Shown: piece by piece, positions 1 to 7,210 of the stretch
Position numbering within the stretch: position 1 is the stretch's first letter
Layout: each line of letters opens with the position of its first letter
Origin: Nostoc sp. WHI
GTDB lineage: Bacteria; Cyanobacteriota; Cyanobacteriia; Cyanobacteriales; Nostocaceae
Length of the DNA stretch: 63,481 nucleotides
Direction: 5' to 3'
Assembly: GCF_015714725.1 (NCBI RefSeq)
Contig: NZ_WBKM01000289.1
Coordinates: 1 to 63,481, forward strand
Notes under the pieces: model-generated
Database searches by the model: none
Told to the model about the DNA's origin: nothing
What the model saw: only the letters and a program-made list of their open reading frames with translations
Program-made: the position numbers and the translations under genes

Positions 1-1
1 C

Positions 2-1310
2 TCTGATTTGAATGGCACTAATGGCTTTTTAATTAACGGCATTGCAGCAAGTGACAGTTTAGGCTCCTCAGTCAGCAATGGGGGGGACATCAACGGTGAT
101 GGCATTGACGACCTGATTATTGGGGCAAGTAATGCCTCCCCCAACGGCATCGGTGGGGCTGGGCAAAGCTATGTAGTGTTTGGGGGGAGGAATCTGGGCA
201 GTGGCGGCAGCCTCAACCCCTCTGATTTGAATGGCACTAATGGCTTTTTAATTAACGGCATTGCAGAAAATGACTCTTCAGGCTCCTCAGTCAGCAATGG
301 GGGGGACATCAACGGTGATGGCATTGACGACCTGATTATTGGGGCAAGTAATGCCTCCCCCAACGGCATCGGTGGGGCTGGGCAAAGCTATGTAGTGTTT
401 GGGGGGAGGAATCTGGGCAGTGGCGGCAGCCTCAACCCCTCTGATTTGAATGGCACTAATGGCTTTTTAATTAACGGCATTGCAGAAAATGACTCTTCAG
501 GCTCCTCAGTCAGCAATGGGGGGGACATCAACGGTGATGGCATTGACGACCTGATTATTGGGGCAGTAAATGCCGACCCCAACGGCATCAGAAATGCTGG
601 GCAAAGCTATGTAGTGTTTGGGGGGAGGAATCTGGGCAGTGGCGGCAGCCTCAACCTCTCTGATTTGAATGGCACTAATGGCTTTTTAATTAACGGCATT
701 GCAGCAGGTGACTACTCAGGCACCTCAGTCAGCAATGGGGGGGACATCAACGGTGATGGCATTGACGACCTGATTATTGGGGCACCTTTTGCCGACGCCA
801 ACGGCATCGGTGGGGCTGGGCAAAGCTATGTAGTGTTTGGGGGGAGGAATCTGGGCAGCGGCGGCAGCCTCAACCCCTCTGATTTGAATGGCACTAATGG
901 CTTTATAATTAACGGCATTGGTTTTTACTCAGGCGTCTCAGTCAGCAATGGGGGGGACATCAACGGCGACGGTCTTGACGACGTGATTATCGGGGCACCA
1001 TCTGCCTCCCCCAATGGCATCTTTGCTGCTGGGCAAAGCTATGTAGTGTTTGGGGAGAGGAATCTGGGCAGTGGCGGCAGCCTCAACGCCTCTGATTTGA
1101 ATGGCACTAATGGCTTTTTCATTAACGGCATTGCAGTATATGACCAATCAGGCATCTCAGTCAGCAATGAGGGGGACATCAACGGTGATGGCATTGACGA
1201 CCTGATTATTGGGGCATATGGCGGCTCCCCCAGAGGCAACTTTTATGCTGGGCAAAGCTATGTAGTTGTAGTATTTGGGGGGAAGAACATTGGCAATGGC
1301 GGCAGCACTC
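2..1310 (+). repeat. 219-bp in-frame tandem repeats (FG-GAP units)
   Basis: The same stretch recurs at positions 2, 221, 440 and so on at 219-bp spacing (73 codons). The second and third copies are almost identical at nucleotide level, while the fifth and sixth have diverged and differ slightly in length. This is a gradient consistent with recent unequal crossing-over in the 5' copies. Confidence 0.9.
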
Positions 1311-2320
1311 CTAATTTTACAGGAACTGCTGATGCAGACACTCTCATCGGCACAGCCAGCAACGACATCATCGATGGCAAAGGTGGTAACGATACCCTCA
1401 CAGGTAATGGCGGTCAAGATAAGTTTGTGTTTCGCTCTGGCGATCGCAATGACATTATCACCGATTTTAATGGCGTTGGTAAAGGCTCAAACCCATCGGC
1501 AGCTGTGATTGCTAAAGTGGACACACTGCAATTTACGGGTAATGGCTTAACTGCCCGAAATCTGCAACTAACTCAAAGTGGCAACAACTTAGAAGTCACC
1601 TTTGAAAATGTGGCTAACACCAAAGTCACTCTGCAAAACTTCAAATTAGAAAATCTGGATAACGTACCAGCAACTTCTTCACAACCAGCGATTGGTAATA
1701 TCTTGTTTGATGGGCAAACCAGCATCGCCGACAGCTTTGATGTGATTAATGCCAACTCTACTCAAACTAGCATTTTCAACAAAAACACTGTCACCTTCCT
1801 CAATGACTCAAACAATCACATCGCTGGTTTTAACAACTCCAATGATGTGATTAATGGTCAAGGGGGTAACGACGTTATCAATGGTTTGAGTGGCAACGAC
1901 TTACTACGGGGTGGTGCGGGACATGATAAGTTAATCGGCGGTGCGGGACATGATACCCTTGTCGGTGGCGCGGGTGCTGACAAATTCCTTTACAATACCA
2001 ATGCTTCCTTTACCAGTGCTGCTGTTGGTGTAGATACGATCGCTGATTTCAAACACTCCCAAGGTGACAAGATTATCTTAGATAAGACTACCTTTAATGC
2101 GATCGCTTCTGCTGCGGGAACAGGTTTTAGTAACGCCAGTGATTTTAAAATTACTTCTTTAGGGGGAGCTAGCAGTGCTGTGATTGTGTATGACGCTGTG
2201 AGTGGGCAGTTGTTCTATAACTCTAATGGCAGTGCGGCTGGTTTTGGTAGCGGCGGTCTATTTGCAACTCTCACTGGTGCGCCTACTCTCACCGCATCAG
2301 ATTTTGTGTTGCAAGCGTAA
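2..2320 (+). CDS. FG-GAP repeat / RTX-type calcium-binding secreted protein (5' partial)
   Basis: The frame is open to the left edge of the window, so the N-terminus is missing. The first two thirds consist of about six near-identical 73-residue units, each with the integrin-alpha-like Ca2+ loop DINGDGIDD followed by a YVVFG strand (FG-GAP beta-propeller blades). After about residue 435 come hemolysin-type RTX nonapeptides (GGxGxDxLxG pattern, for example GGAGHDTLVGGAGADKF) in two blocks, and a C-terminal region typical of cyanobacterial RTX proteins that follow the type I secretion route. Likely an extracellular, calcium-binding surface or exoproteome protein. Function beyond that cannot be read from the sequence. 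The repeat units are so alike in DNA that copy number probably varies between strains. Confidence 0.9.
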   Translation, partial: SDLNGTNGFLINGIAASDSLGSSVSNGGDINGDGIDDLIIGASNASPNGIGGAGQSYVVFGGRNLGSGGSLNPSDLNGTNGFLINGIAENDSSGSSVSNGGDINGDGIDDLIIGASNASPNGIGGAGQSYVVFGGRNLGSGGSLNPSDLNGTNGFLINGIAENDSSGSSVSNGGDINGDGIDDLIIGAVNADPNGIRNAGQSYVVFGGRNLGSGGSLNLSDLNGTNGFLINGIAAGDYSGTSVSNGGDINGDGIDDLIIGAPFADANGIGGAGQSYVVFGGRNLGSGGSLNPSDLNGTNGFIINGIGFYSGVSVSNGGDINGDGLDDVIIGAPSASPNGIFAAGQSYVVFGERNLGSGGSLNASDLNGTNGFFINGIAVYDQSGISVSNEGDINGDGIDDLIIGAYGGSPRGNFYAGQSYVVVVFGGKNIGNGGSTPNFTGTADADTLIGTASNDIIDGKGGNDTLTGNGGQDKFVFRSGDRNDIITDFNGVGKGSNPSAAVIAKVDTLQFTGNGLTARNLQLTQSGNNLEVTFENVANTKVTLQNFKLENLDNVPATSSQPAIGNILFDGQTSIADSFDVINANSTQTSIFNKNTVTFLNDSNNHIAGFNNSNDVINGQGGNDVINGLSGNDLLRGGAGHDKLIGGAGHDTLVGGAGADKFLYNTNASFTSAAVGVDTIADFKHSQGDKIILDKTTFNAIASAAGTGFSNASDFKITSLGGASSAVIVYDAVSGQLFYNSNGSAAGFGSGGLFATLTGAPTLTASDFVLQA

Positions 2321-2324
2321 TTCG

Positions 2325-2567
2325 CTCGGAACACGAAACTTCAAGCTCGGAACACGAAAGGCCGAGTTCAGAACACGAAACTCCAAGTTCAGAACACGAA
2401 ACTCCAAGTTCAGAACACGAAACTCCAAGTTCAGAACACGAAACTCCAAGTTCAGAACACGAAACTCCAACTTCAGAACACGAAAGGCCGAGTTCAGAAC
2501 ACGAAACTCCGAGTTCAGAACACGAAACTCCGAGCTTGGAACACGAAATTCCGAGCTTGGAACTTTA
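2325..2567. repeat. Intergenic 21-bp tandem array
   Basis: About eleven copies of a 21-bp unit built around GTTCAGAACACGAAACTCCAA fill the gap between two convergent genes, starting five bases after the RTX gene stop. Units vary at a few positions (GGCCGA, CTCCGA, GCTTGG variants). The length is a multiple of three, so a long spurious reading frame runs through it, but there is no sign of selection for a protein. Confidence 0.9.
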
Positions 2568-2596
2568 AAGCTGAATCCTTTACTAACAACTCTCGG

Positions 2597-3511
2597 CTAT
2601 TTAGATAGACGAGTCATTTCAAATAATTGCTGGGCATTACTTCCTAAAAAAGCATCGAAAAGTATTTGCTTTCCAGATTCCACTTCTACTAGATAGCGCT
2701 GGGCAATTTCATAATAGGCGTAAGTCCAAGGTATCTGAATTTCTGCGCCACTGTTATCATCTAACACTGTCACCATTTCTGTTACTGCTTGAGTTGCAGT
2801 TTGCCGCAAACCACAAGCAACATTTCCCTCTATCTCTGCTTTCATTGGTACACCCAGGTTAGTCAGAGCACTGGCGGTAGTATCAATGTCTGGATATTCT
2901 GGAGTATTCTGTCCGTTGACGTAGCCTGTAAAGTGGTTGACAGCATATCCGTGCAGCAACACCCAAGCTCCATACTGAGTAACTGCATTCACTTCTTCGA
3001 CAACAGAATGCCCAGGAGGTTGCCAAGGGCGGGTAAAAACTTGCTGGACTTGTTTGGCAATAGTTTCAATGTTCCCGTCTTTTTGTAGAAGAGTAAGGGG
3101 TGAGGTCAGTTCGTATGGGATTGAAGATACTGTTTGAGAGATGAGTTGAGCAATATTAGCAGGCAATTCATTGACAATCAACTCGCTGATAAACAGCTTG
3201 GGTAAGTTAAATTCTTCTTGTTGCGGATGACGATAATGACGCGCGTACAGATGGGTTTGAGCAAAATTATACTCTCCAGCCGCCACATAACCTAAAGCTT
3301 CTGCAAGTTGTCCAAGGTAGTCAATTCCTAAGTTAACTTGATTCTGTGGAGTATCTACTAATAAACGCAAAGACCGAAAGGCGATGTGGTCGTTGGCGAT
3401 AGTCCCACCGGCAGAGGTAATCATTTGCTGGTAGGTACGGGCATGGTTTACTCTGGTGCTGTATTGTTGCCAGAGGAGTTTCCATAGATGAAGGGCTATT
3501 TCGGGTTTCAT
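2597..3511 (-). CDS. DUF1338 / HglS-like 2-oxoadipate dioxygenase-decarboxylase family protein
   Basis: A 304-residue protein matching the DUF1338 family (E. coli YdcJ, Pseudomonas putida HglS). Characterised HglS is an Fe(II) enzyme that turns 2-oxoadipate into D-2-hydroxyglutarate in lysine catabolism. Candidate metal-binding stretches are DHIAFRSL near residue 40 and HGYAVNHFTGY near residue 190. The gene lies 58 bp downstream of a class III aminotransferase on the same strand, with only a GCAGAGGC-type repeat between them, which fits co-transcription. The substrate in this organism is inferred from the family and from the aminotransferase neighbour. The cyanobacterial version is shorter than HglS and could act on a related 2-oxo acid. 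Confidence 0.8.
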   Translation of the reverse strand: MKPEIALHLWKLLWQQYSTRVNHARTYQQMITSAGGTIANDHIAFRSLRLLVDTPQNQVNLGIDYLGQLAEALGYVAAGEYNFAQTHLYARHYRHPQQEEFNLPKLFISELIVNELPANIAQLISQTVSSIPYELTSPLTLLQKDGNIETIAKQVQQVFTRPWQPPGHSVVEEVNAVTQYGAWVLLHGYAVNHFTGYVNGQNTPEYPDIDTTASALTNLGVPMKAEIEGNVACGLRQTATQAVTEMVTVLDDNSGAEIQIPWTYAYYEIAQRYLVEVESGKQILFDAFLGSNAQQLFEMTRLSK

Positions 3512-3569
3512 GGGTTGATAGGATGATTTTTTTCACGCAGAGGCGCAGAGGCGCAGAGAGTTTTTAGGG

Positions 3570-4883
3570 TTACAATATGTCTGAGATAATCTGGAGGGCT
3601 ATCTGAATTTGGTTGCTGTCGATAATTAGAGGGGGACAGAAACGAATTGCTGCTTTACCACAACCTAGCAATAATAGACCCCGTAAGAAGGCTTCTTGGA
3701 TAATGCGATCGCGCAATGTATGATCGAGATTACCCTGTTCATCCAATAAGTCCACCGCAACCATCAAACCTTTACCTCGTGGCAAGGACACTCTGGGAAA
3801 TATTTGATGCAATTGAGTAAGACCAGTTTGTAATATTTCTCCCATCTGGGTAGCATTAATCATCAAACTACTTTCTAGTAAGCGCAGGGTGGCAATACCA
3901 GCAGCACAAGCCACAGGATTACCGCCGAATGTGGTAGCGTGAGAACCAGGCGGCCAAGTCATTAACTCTGGTCTGGCAAGTATCGCTCCTAAAGGCAAAC
4001 CACTAGCGATACCTTTGGCTGTAGTAATGATATCAGGCATGACTCCCCAATGCTCGATCGCAAATAAGCGACCAGTCCGCCCCATTCCTGCTTGTACTTC
4101 ATCCACTACCATCAGAATACCGTGGTGATCGCAAATATCCCGAATCCTCTGCAAGAATCCATCTTCGGGGACGATATACCCACCTTCTCCTTGAATCGGT
4201 TCGACTACGATCGCAGCTACCTCTTGCGGTGGTAATATTGTCCCAAATAACTGTTTTTCTAGGTAATCTAAGCTAGCGTGAGTGCCGTAGGGAATATGAG
4301 TTACCCCAGGAACTAAAGGCCCAAAGTTAGCTCGCTGCACTGCTTTGGAACCAGTGAGAGACATTGCTCCATAGGTGCGTCCGTGGAATGCACCCAAAAA
4401 GGCGATGATTAGCGATCGCTTGGTGTAATATCGAGCTAGTTTGATTGCTCCTTCGTTGGATTCTGCTCCCGAATTGGTGAAAAATACCTTTGCGGGAAAG
4501 GCAGCATTACTCTGTGGCTGGGGAAAGGGAGCGCGAATCGCTAATTGTTCCGCTAGTTCCACCATCGGCTCATAATAAAAATCTGTCCCTGACATGTGCA
4601 GCAGACGCGCCGACTGTTCTTGAATTGCCTTGACGACTTCCGGGTGAGCGTGTCCGGTGGCGGTAACGGCAATACCTGCGGTCATATCTAGAAATACATT
4701 GCCATCTACGTCTTCTACCATACAGCCCTCGCCACGTGCTACGACTAACGGATAATCGCGGGTATAAGAAGGAGAAGTTACGGCGCGATCGCGTTGTACA
4801 ATTGCTTGAGCGCGAGGCCCAGGTAAGGAAGTTATTAGGCGGGGTGTACGAGGTAAACCTAAATTAACCGGGATACTTAACAT
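3570..4883 (-). CDS. Class III (acetylornithine/GABA/lysine-type) PLP aminotransferase
   Basis: A 437-residue fold type I PLP enzyme. Visible hallmarks are NSGAESNEGAIKLAR, the FHGRTYGAMSLTGS segment, VEPIQGEGG, VVDEVQAGMGRTG and the Schiff-base lysine in TTAKGIASGLPLGA. The N-terminus with a YTRDYPLVVARGEG stretch is nearer to the archaeal/GABA and lysine 6-aminotransferase branch than to ArgD. It transfers an omega- or alpha-amino group to 2-oxoglutarate; exact substrate unknown. It is the upstream gene of a two-gene unit with the DUF1338 enzyme, suggesting amino-acid degradation rather than arginine synthesis. Confidence 0.88.
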   Translation of the reverse strand: MLSIPVNLGLPRTPRLITSLPGPRAQAIVQRDRAVTSPSYTRDYPLVVARGEGCMVEDVDGNVFLDMTAGIAVTATGHAHPEVVKAIQEQSARLLHMSGTDFYYEPMVELAEQLAIRAPFPQPQSNAAFPAKVFFTNSGAESNEGAIKLARYYTKRSLIIAFLGAFHGRTYGAMSLTGSKAVQRANFGPLVPGVTHIPYGTHASLDYLEKQLFGTILPPQEVAAIVVEPIQGEGGYIVPEDGFLQRIRDICDHHGILMVVDEVQAGMGRTGRLFAIEHWGVMPDIITTAKGIASGLPLGAILARPELMTWPPGSHATTFGGNPVACAAGIATLRLLESSLMINATQMGEILQTGLTQLHQIFPRVSLPRGKGLMVAVDLLDEQGNLDHTLRDRIIQEAFLRGLLLLGCGKAAIRFCPPLIIDSNQIQIALQIISDIL

Positions 4884-5261
4884 AGTTTTTTCGATTTTTT
4901 AAAGATTACTGATGATTAAACGCGAAGATGTGATATTTTAAAGTAGCATTAGATTCTATGGGTGACAGAAATTACGCATTTACCGAGAAATTAGCAGATA
5001 CAACTGCGATCGTGAAAAATACAGATTATTTTTGTCATCAATCTTCAGAGGTATTTAACGAAAAAGCTTCATGGTAAAGGCTTTCGGATCTTTTAAGACT
5101 CTCGCCCGTTTTATAACACAACTTTTGGTAGATATTGTAATTATTTAAATATTTTTCGCATATATCATACAAGTTATACGCTACTCAACCGCTTGCTTAA
5201 ACATGATTTCTAACACTAAGACGTCATCTTAGAAGTAATTAGCAAAATTATACAAAACCAA
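4884..5261. other. Intergenic region, no gene recognised
   Basis: AT-rich 378-bp gap between the divergent aminotransferase and the fasciclin remnant. It presumably carries the aminotransferase promoter. I see no convincing reading frame, tRNA or repeat array. Confidence 0.5.
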
Positions 5262-5270
5262 GTGAAACAA

Positions 5271-5627
5271 ATGGCTGATATTATGAATACTGCCGTTACC
5301 TCTGGTTCTTTTAGCAACCTGGTTGCTGCAATTAAGGCCGCCAATCTGATAGATACCCTCAAAGATATTGATTCGTTCATCGCCTGTGCATCCACAGATC
5401 AAGCTTTTGCAAAGCTTCCACCAAGTACTGTAGAGACATTGCTTAAGAATATTAATCAGCTCGAAAAAGTCCTAACGTATCACATTGTTTCCGGCAAAGT
5501 GATACCGATAAAGCCCATTGAAGGTTCAAGTTTGTTCAATACTATCAAGATAGATTATGACTCACAGCCTCAAAACCCGATGCTGATGATAACGGTATCA
5601 TCCACATCATTGTTGATTCCTAAGTGA
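5271..5627 (+). pseudogene. Fasciclin (FAS1) domain gene, 3' end frameshifted
   Basis: The first 85 or so codons encode a good FAS1 domain (MADIMNTAVTSGSFSNLVAA, then a TDQAFAKLP-type block and LTYHIVSGKV). In the last third the frame is wrong. The expected FAS1 ending is present in the +1 frame as ADDNGIIHII and then again in the annotated frame as LLIPK, so at least two small indels have occurred, and the segment before it is also short. FAS1 proteins are usually secreted or surface adhesive proteins of about 130 residues. No signal peptide is visible. A GTG at 5262 is an alternative start, but the ATG at 5271 matches the family. Confidence 0.75.
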
Positions 5628-5767
5628 ACAAATGTATGTAGCGGTTCCCATGTGCAATACATATCAAAAGCTTATTCCATCACCTCTGTGTGTGAGTTAG
5701 GAGAAGGGAGATAAAGTACAGCTTTATCTCCAAACTTGTCTGATATCATGTTTGACTTAATATTTAT

Positions 5768-5832
5768 GTCATTGCGAACATTGCACTTCTCTACGAGAGG
5801 CTACGCGAAGGTTTAGCGCAATGACATATCGT
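5768..5832. repeat. Palindromic interspersed repeat (ATGTCATTGCG ends)
   Basis: Ends ATGTCATTGCG and CGCAATGACAT form an inverted repeat enclosing TCTCTACGAGAGGCTACGCG. Related sequence occurs near 12690-12725 and 17155-17235, so this is a dispersed small repeat family of this genome. Confidence 0.7.
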
Positions 5833-5909
5833 AAATAATTTACCGAACTTGATATGACAAATTAAAGACAACATTTAGTTAAGTTAATTTAGCAATTTAG
5901 GCTGTAAGA

Positions 5910-6101
5910 ATGAAACATTTGTTAAGGAATAAAACTCATTTGATTACTCATTGCAGCCAGGATCATATATCTACAGAAACTAATCAATCTGTAAAGGATA
6001 AATATACTTGCCTTTGCTGTTCAAATGCTTTACTCCGTCACGTCCGTTCGGGAGTAGTTTACTGGCGTTGTAGCTACTGCTATCAGGAAATGCCAGTTTA
6101 G
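5910..6101 (+). CDS. Small zinc-ribbon protein (63 aa)
   Basis: A short protein whose second half holds two knuckles, CLCC and CSYC, 22 residues apart in a YTCLCCSNALLRHVRSG / VYWRCSYCYQEMPV arrangement. This resembles small conserved proteins I recall from heterocystous cyanobacteria, where the CxxC pairs probably bind one zinc. Role unknown; DNA/RNA binding or protein contact are possible. It stands alone between repeats. Confidence that it is a real gene rests on the conserved-looking C-terminal half. Confidence 0.7.
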   Translation: MKHLLRNKTHLITHCSQDHISTETNQSVKDKYTCLCCSNALLRHVRSGVVYWRCSYCYQEMPV

Positions 6102-6124
6102 AAAAAGAAACTATCGTTCTAAGT

Positions 6125-6230
6125 CGTCTTTGCCCCCCTTTTTAAGGGGGGTTGGGGGGATCAAAAGTCTATGGGGCAACTCTAGAAGACTTGTGTGTAC
6201 ACCGTAGCCTTAAAAAGCGGGGTTTTGGGG
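6125..6230. repeat. Dispersed G-rich repeat plus solo GTGTACAC-type end
   Basis: CCCCCCTTTTTAAGGGGGGTTGGGGGG is a dispersed palindrome of this genome (a relative occurs near 40430-40490). At 6187-6204 lies ACTTGTGTGTACACCGTAG, the same end sequence that bounds the element at 27047-27242. The gap 6102-6398 holds no other recognisable feature. Confidence 0.6.
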
Positions 6231-6398
6231 ATCAATAAGTGGCTAAAATCACAGCCAAATACTTTTTAAACATCCTTTAAAAAAGTCGTATCCGTGGATG
6301 TGAAGAAATTTACTTATCTCTCAGTCAACAAAAAAACTAGAGTAATCTAGAAGCCAAAACCATCCTTAATCAAGTTTAATTAATCACTAATATTCCTC

Positions 6399-6665
6399 AT
6401 GAATCTATTGCAACCTAATCATTCAGAGTTTGCCTGGTGGGTAGAAATTAACACTGTTGTTCCACGCTGTACTTATTACTTTGGCCCTTTTGATAGTGAA
6501 AAAGAGGCACAACTTTCTCGAACTGGCTATGTCGAAGACTTATATCAGGAAGGAGCCAGAGACATCATTGCACTAGTCAAACAATGTCAGCCTGATGTCC
6601 TAACGATTTTTCAGGAAGAAGCACAAGTCAAAATATCAGAACTTATGCACTCAGAATCGAATTAA
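6399..6665 (+). CDS. DUF1816 domain protein
   Basis: An 88-residue protein with the cyanobacterial DUF1816 core: WWVEINTVVPRCTYYFGPF, then GYVEDLYQEGA and a C-terminal VKQCQPDVLTI. A paralogue lies at 27394-27696. DUF1816 proteins are small, soluble and nearly restricted to cyanobacteria; no firm function is known. The gene is single, flanked by repeats, and followed directly by a MITE-like element. Confidence 0.85.
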   Translation: MNLLQPNHSEFAWWVEINTVVPRCTYYFGPFDSEKEAQLSRTGYVEDLYQEGARDIIALVKQCQPDVLTIFQEEAQVKISELMHSESN

Positions 6666-6677
6666 ACATAACTCTTG

Positions 6678-6882
6678 TGGTGCCATTGGTGTCAACTTAA
6701 CGTAAAAACCAGTCTAGATAATGCTTTTAGAGATTGTCTCGTTCCCCTGCTCCGACTGGGAATGCCTAACGGGAGGGCTGCCGCCTCAAGACTTGCGGCA
6801 TCGCGATGAGCAGTATTTCTAGCGTCTGGCTAGAAACGAGGTTTAAAAGGGATTTTGGCTTAAGTTGACACCAATGGCAAGA
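6678..6882. mobile_element. MITE-like element with 20-bp perfect terminal inverted repeats
   Basis: TGCCATTGGTGTCAACTTAA at 6681-6700 is repeated exactly in inverse orientation at 6860-6879, with partial matching continuing inward. The roughly 200-bp interior has no reading frame and itself contains a CTCGTTCCC...GGGAATGCC motif like that at 9658-9766. Size and structure fit a non-autonomous transposon; the parent transposase is not in the window. The rest of the gap up to 7210 is AT-rich with no gene seen. Confidence 0.7.
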
Positions 6883-7210
6883 TGCCCACCCTAATTATAT
6901 AAGTTAAATGTGGAACAGCTTATCTATATAATACAATTATAATTTTTGAGCAAGTAAGTATTCATAAGTAAGCTCTCTATCTCTACTTAAGCATTACAGA
7001 GTAATGCTTGAGTTTAAGTCTTGCTAAAGGTTGAAATGTATAAGATAAAAGTCTAACTTGAGTTGGTTACAAAATTTTAAAGTCTTGAGGTATACTTTAT
7101 AACTCTATGTAAGATTAATCGAGCAAAATGCTGCTTGCTATCACGGCAATATCTGTAAGATTACAAAACATTAATAAAAACTTAAAATTTGAGGAGCAGG
7201 GTTTTGTCCT

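Noticed and set aside
2325..2567. Direct-repeat array considered as CRISPR
   Set aside because: Units are contiguous 21-mers without spacers and no cas genes are nearby.
2202..2696. 164-codon plus-strand frame across the 21-bp array
   Set aside because: It starts inside the RTX gene in another frame and consists of translated tandem repeats (SKFRTRN); the 21-bp period alone keeps it open.
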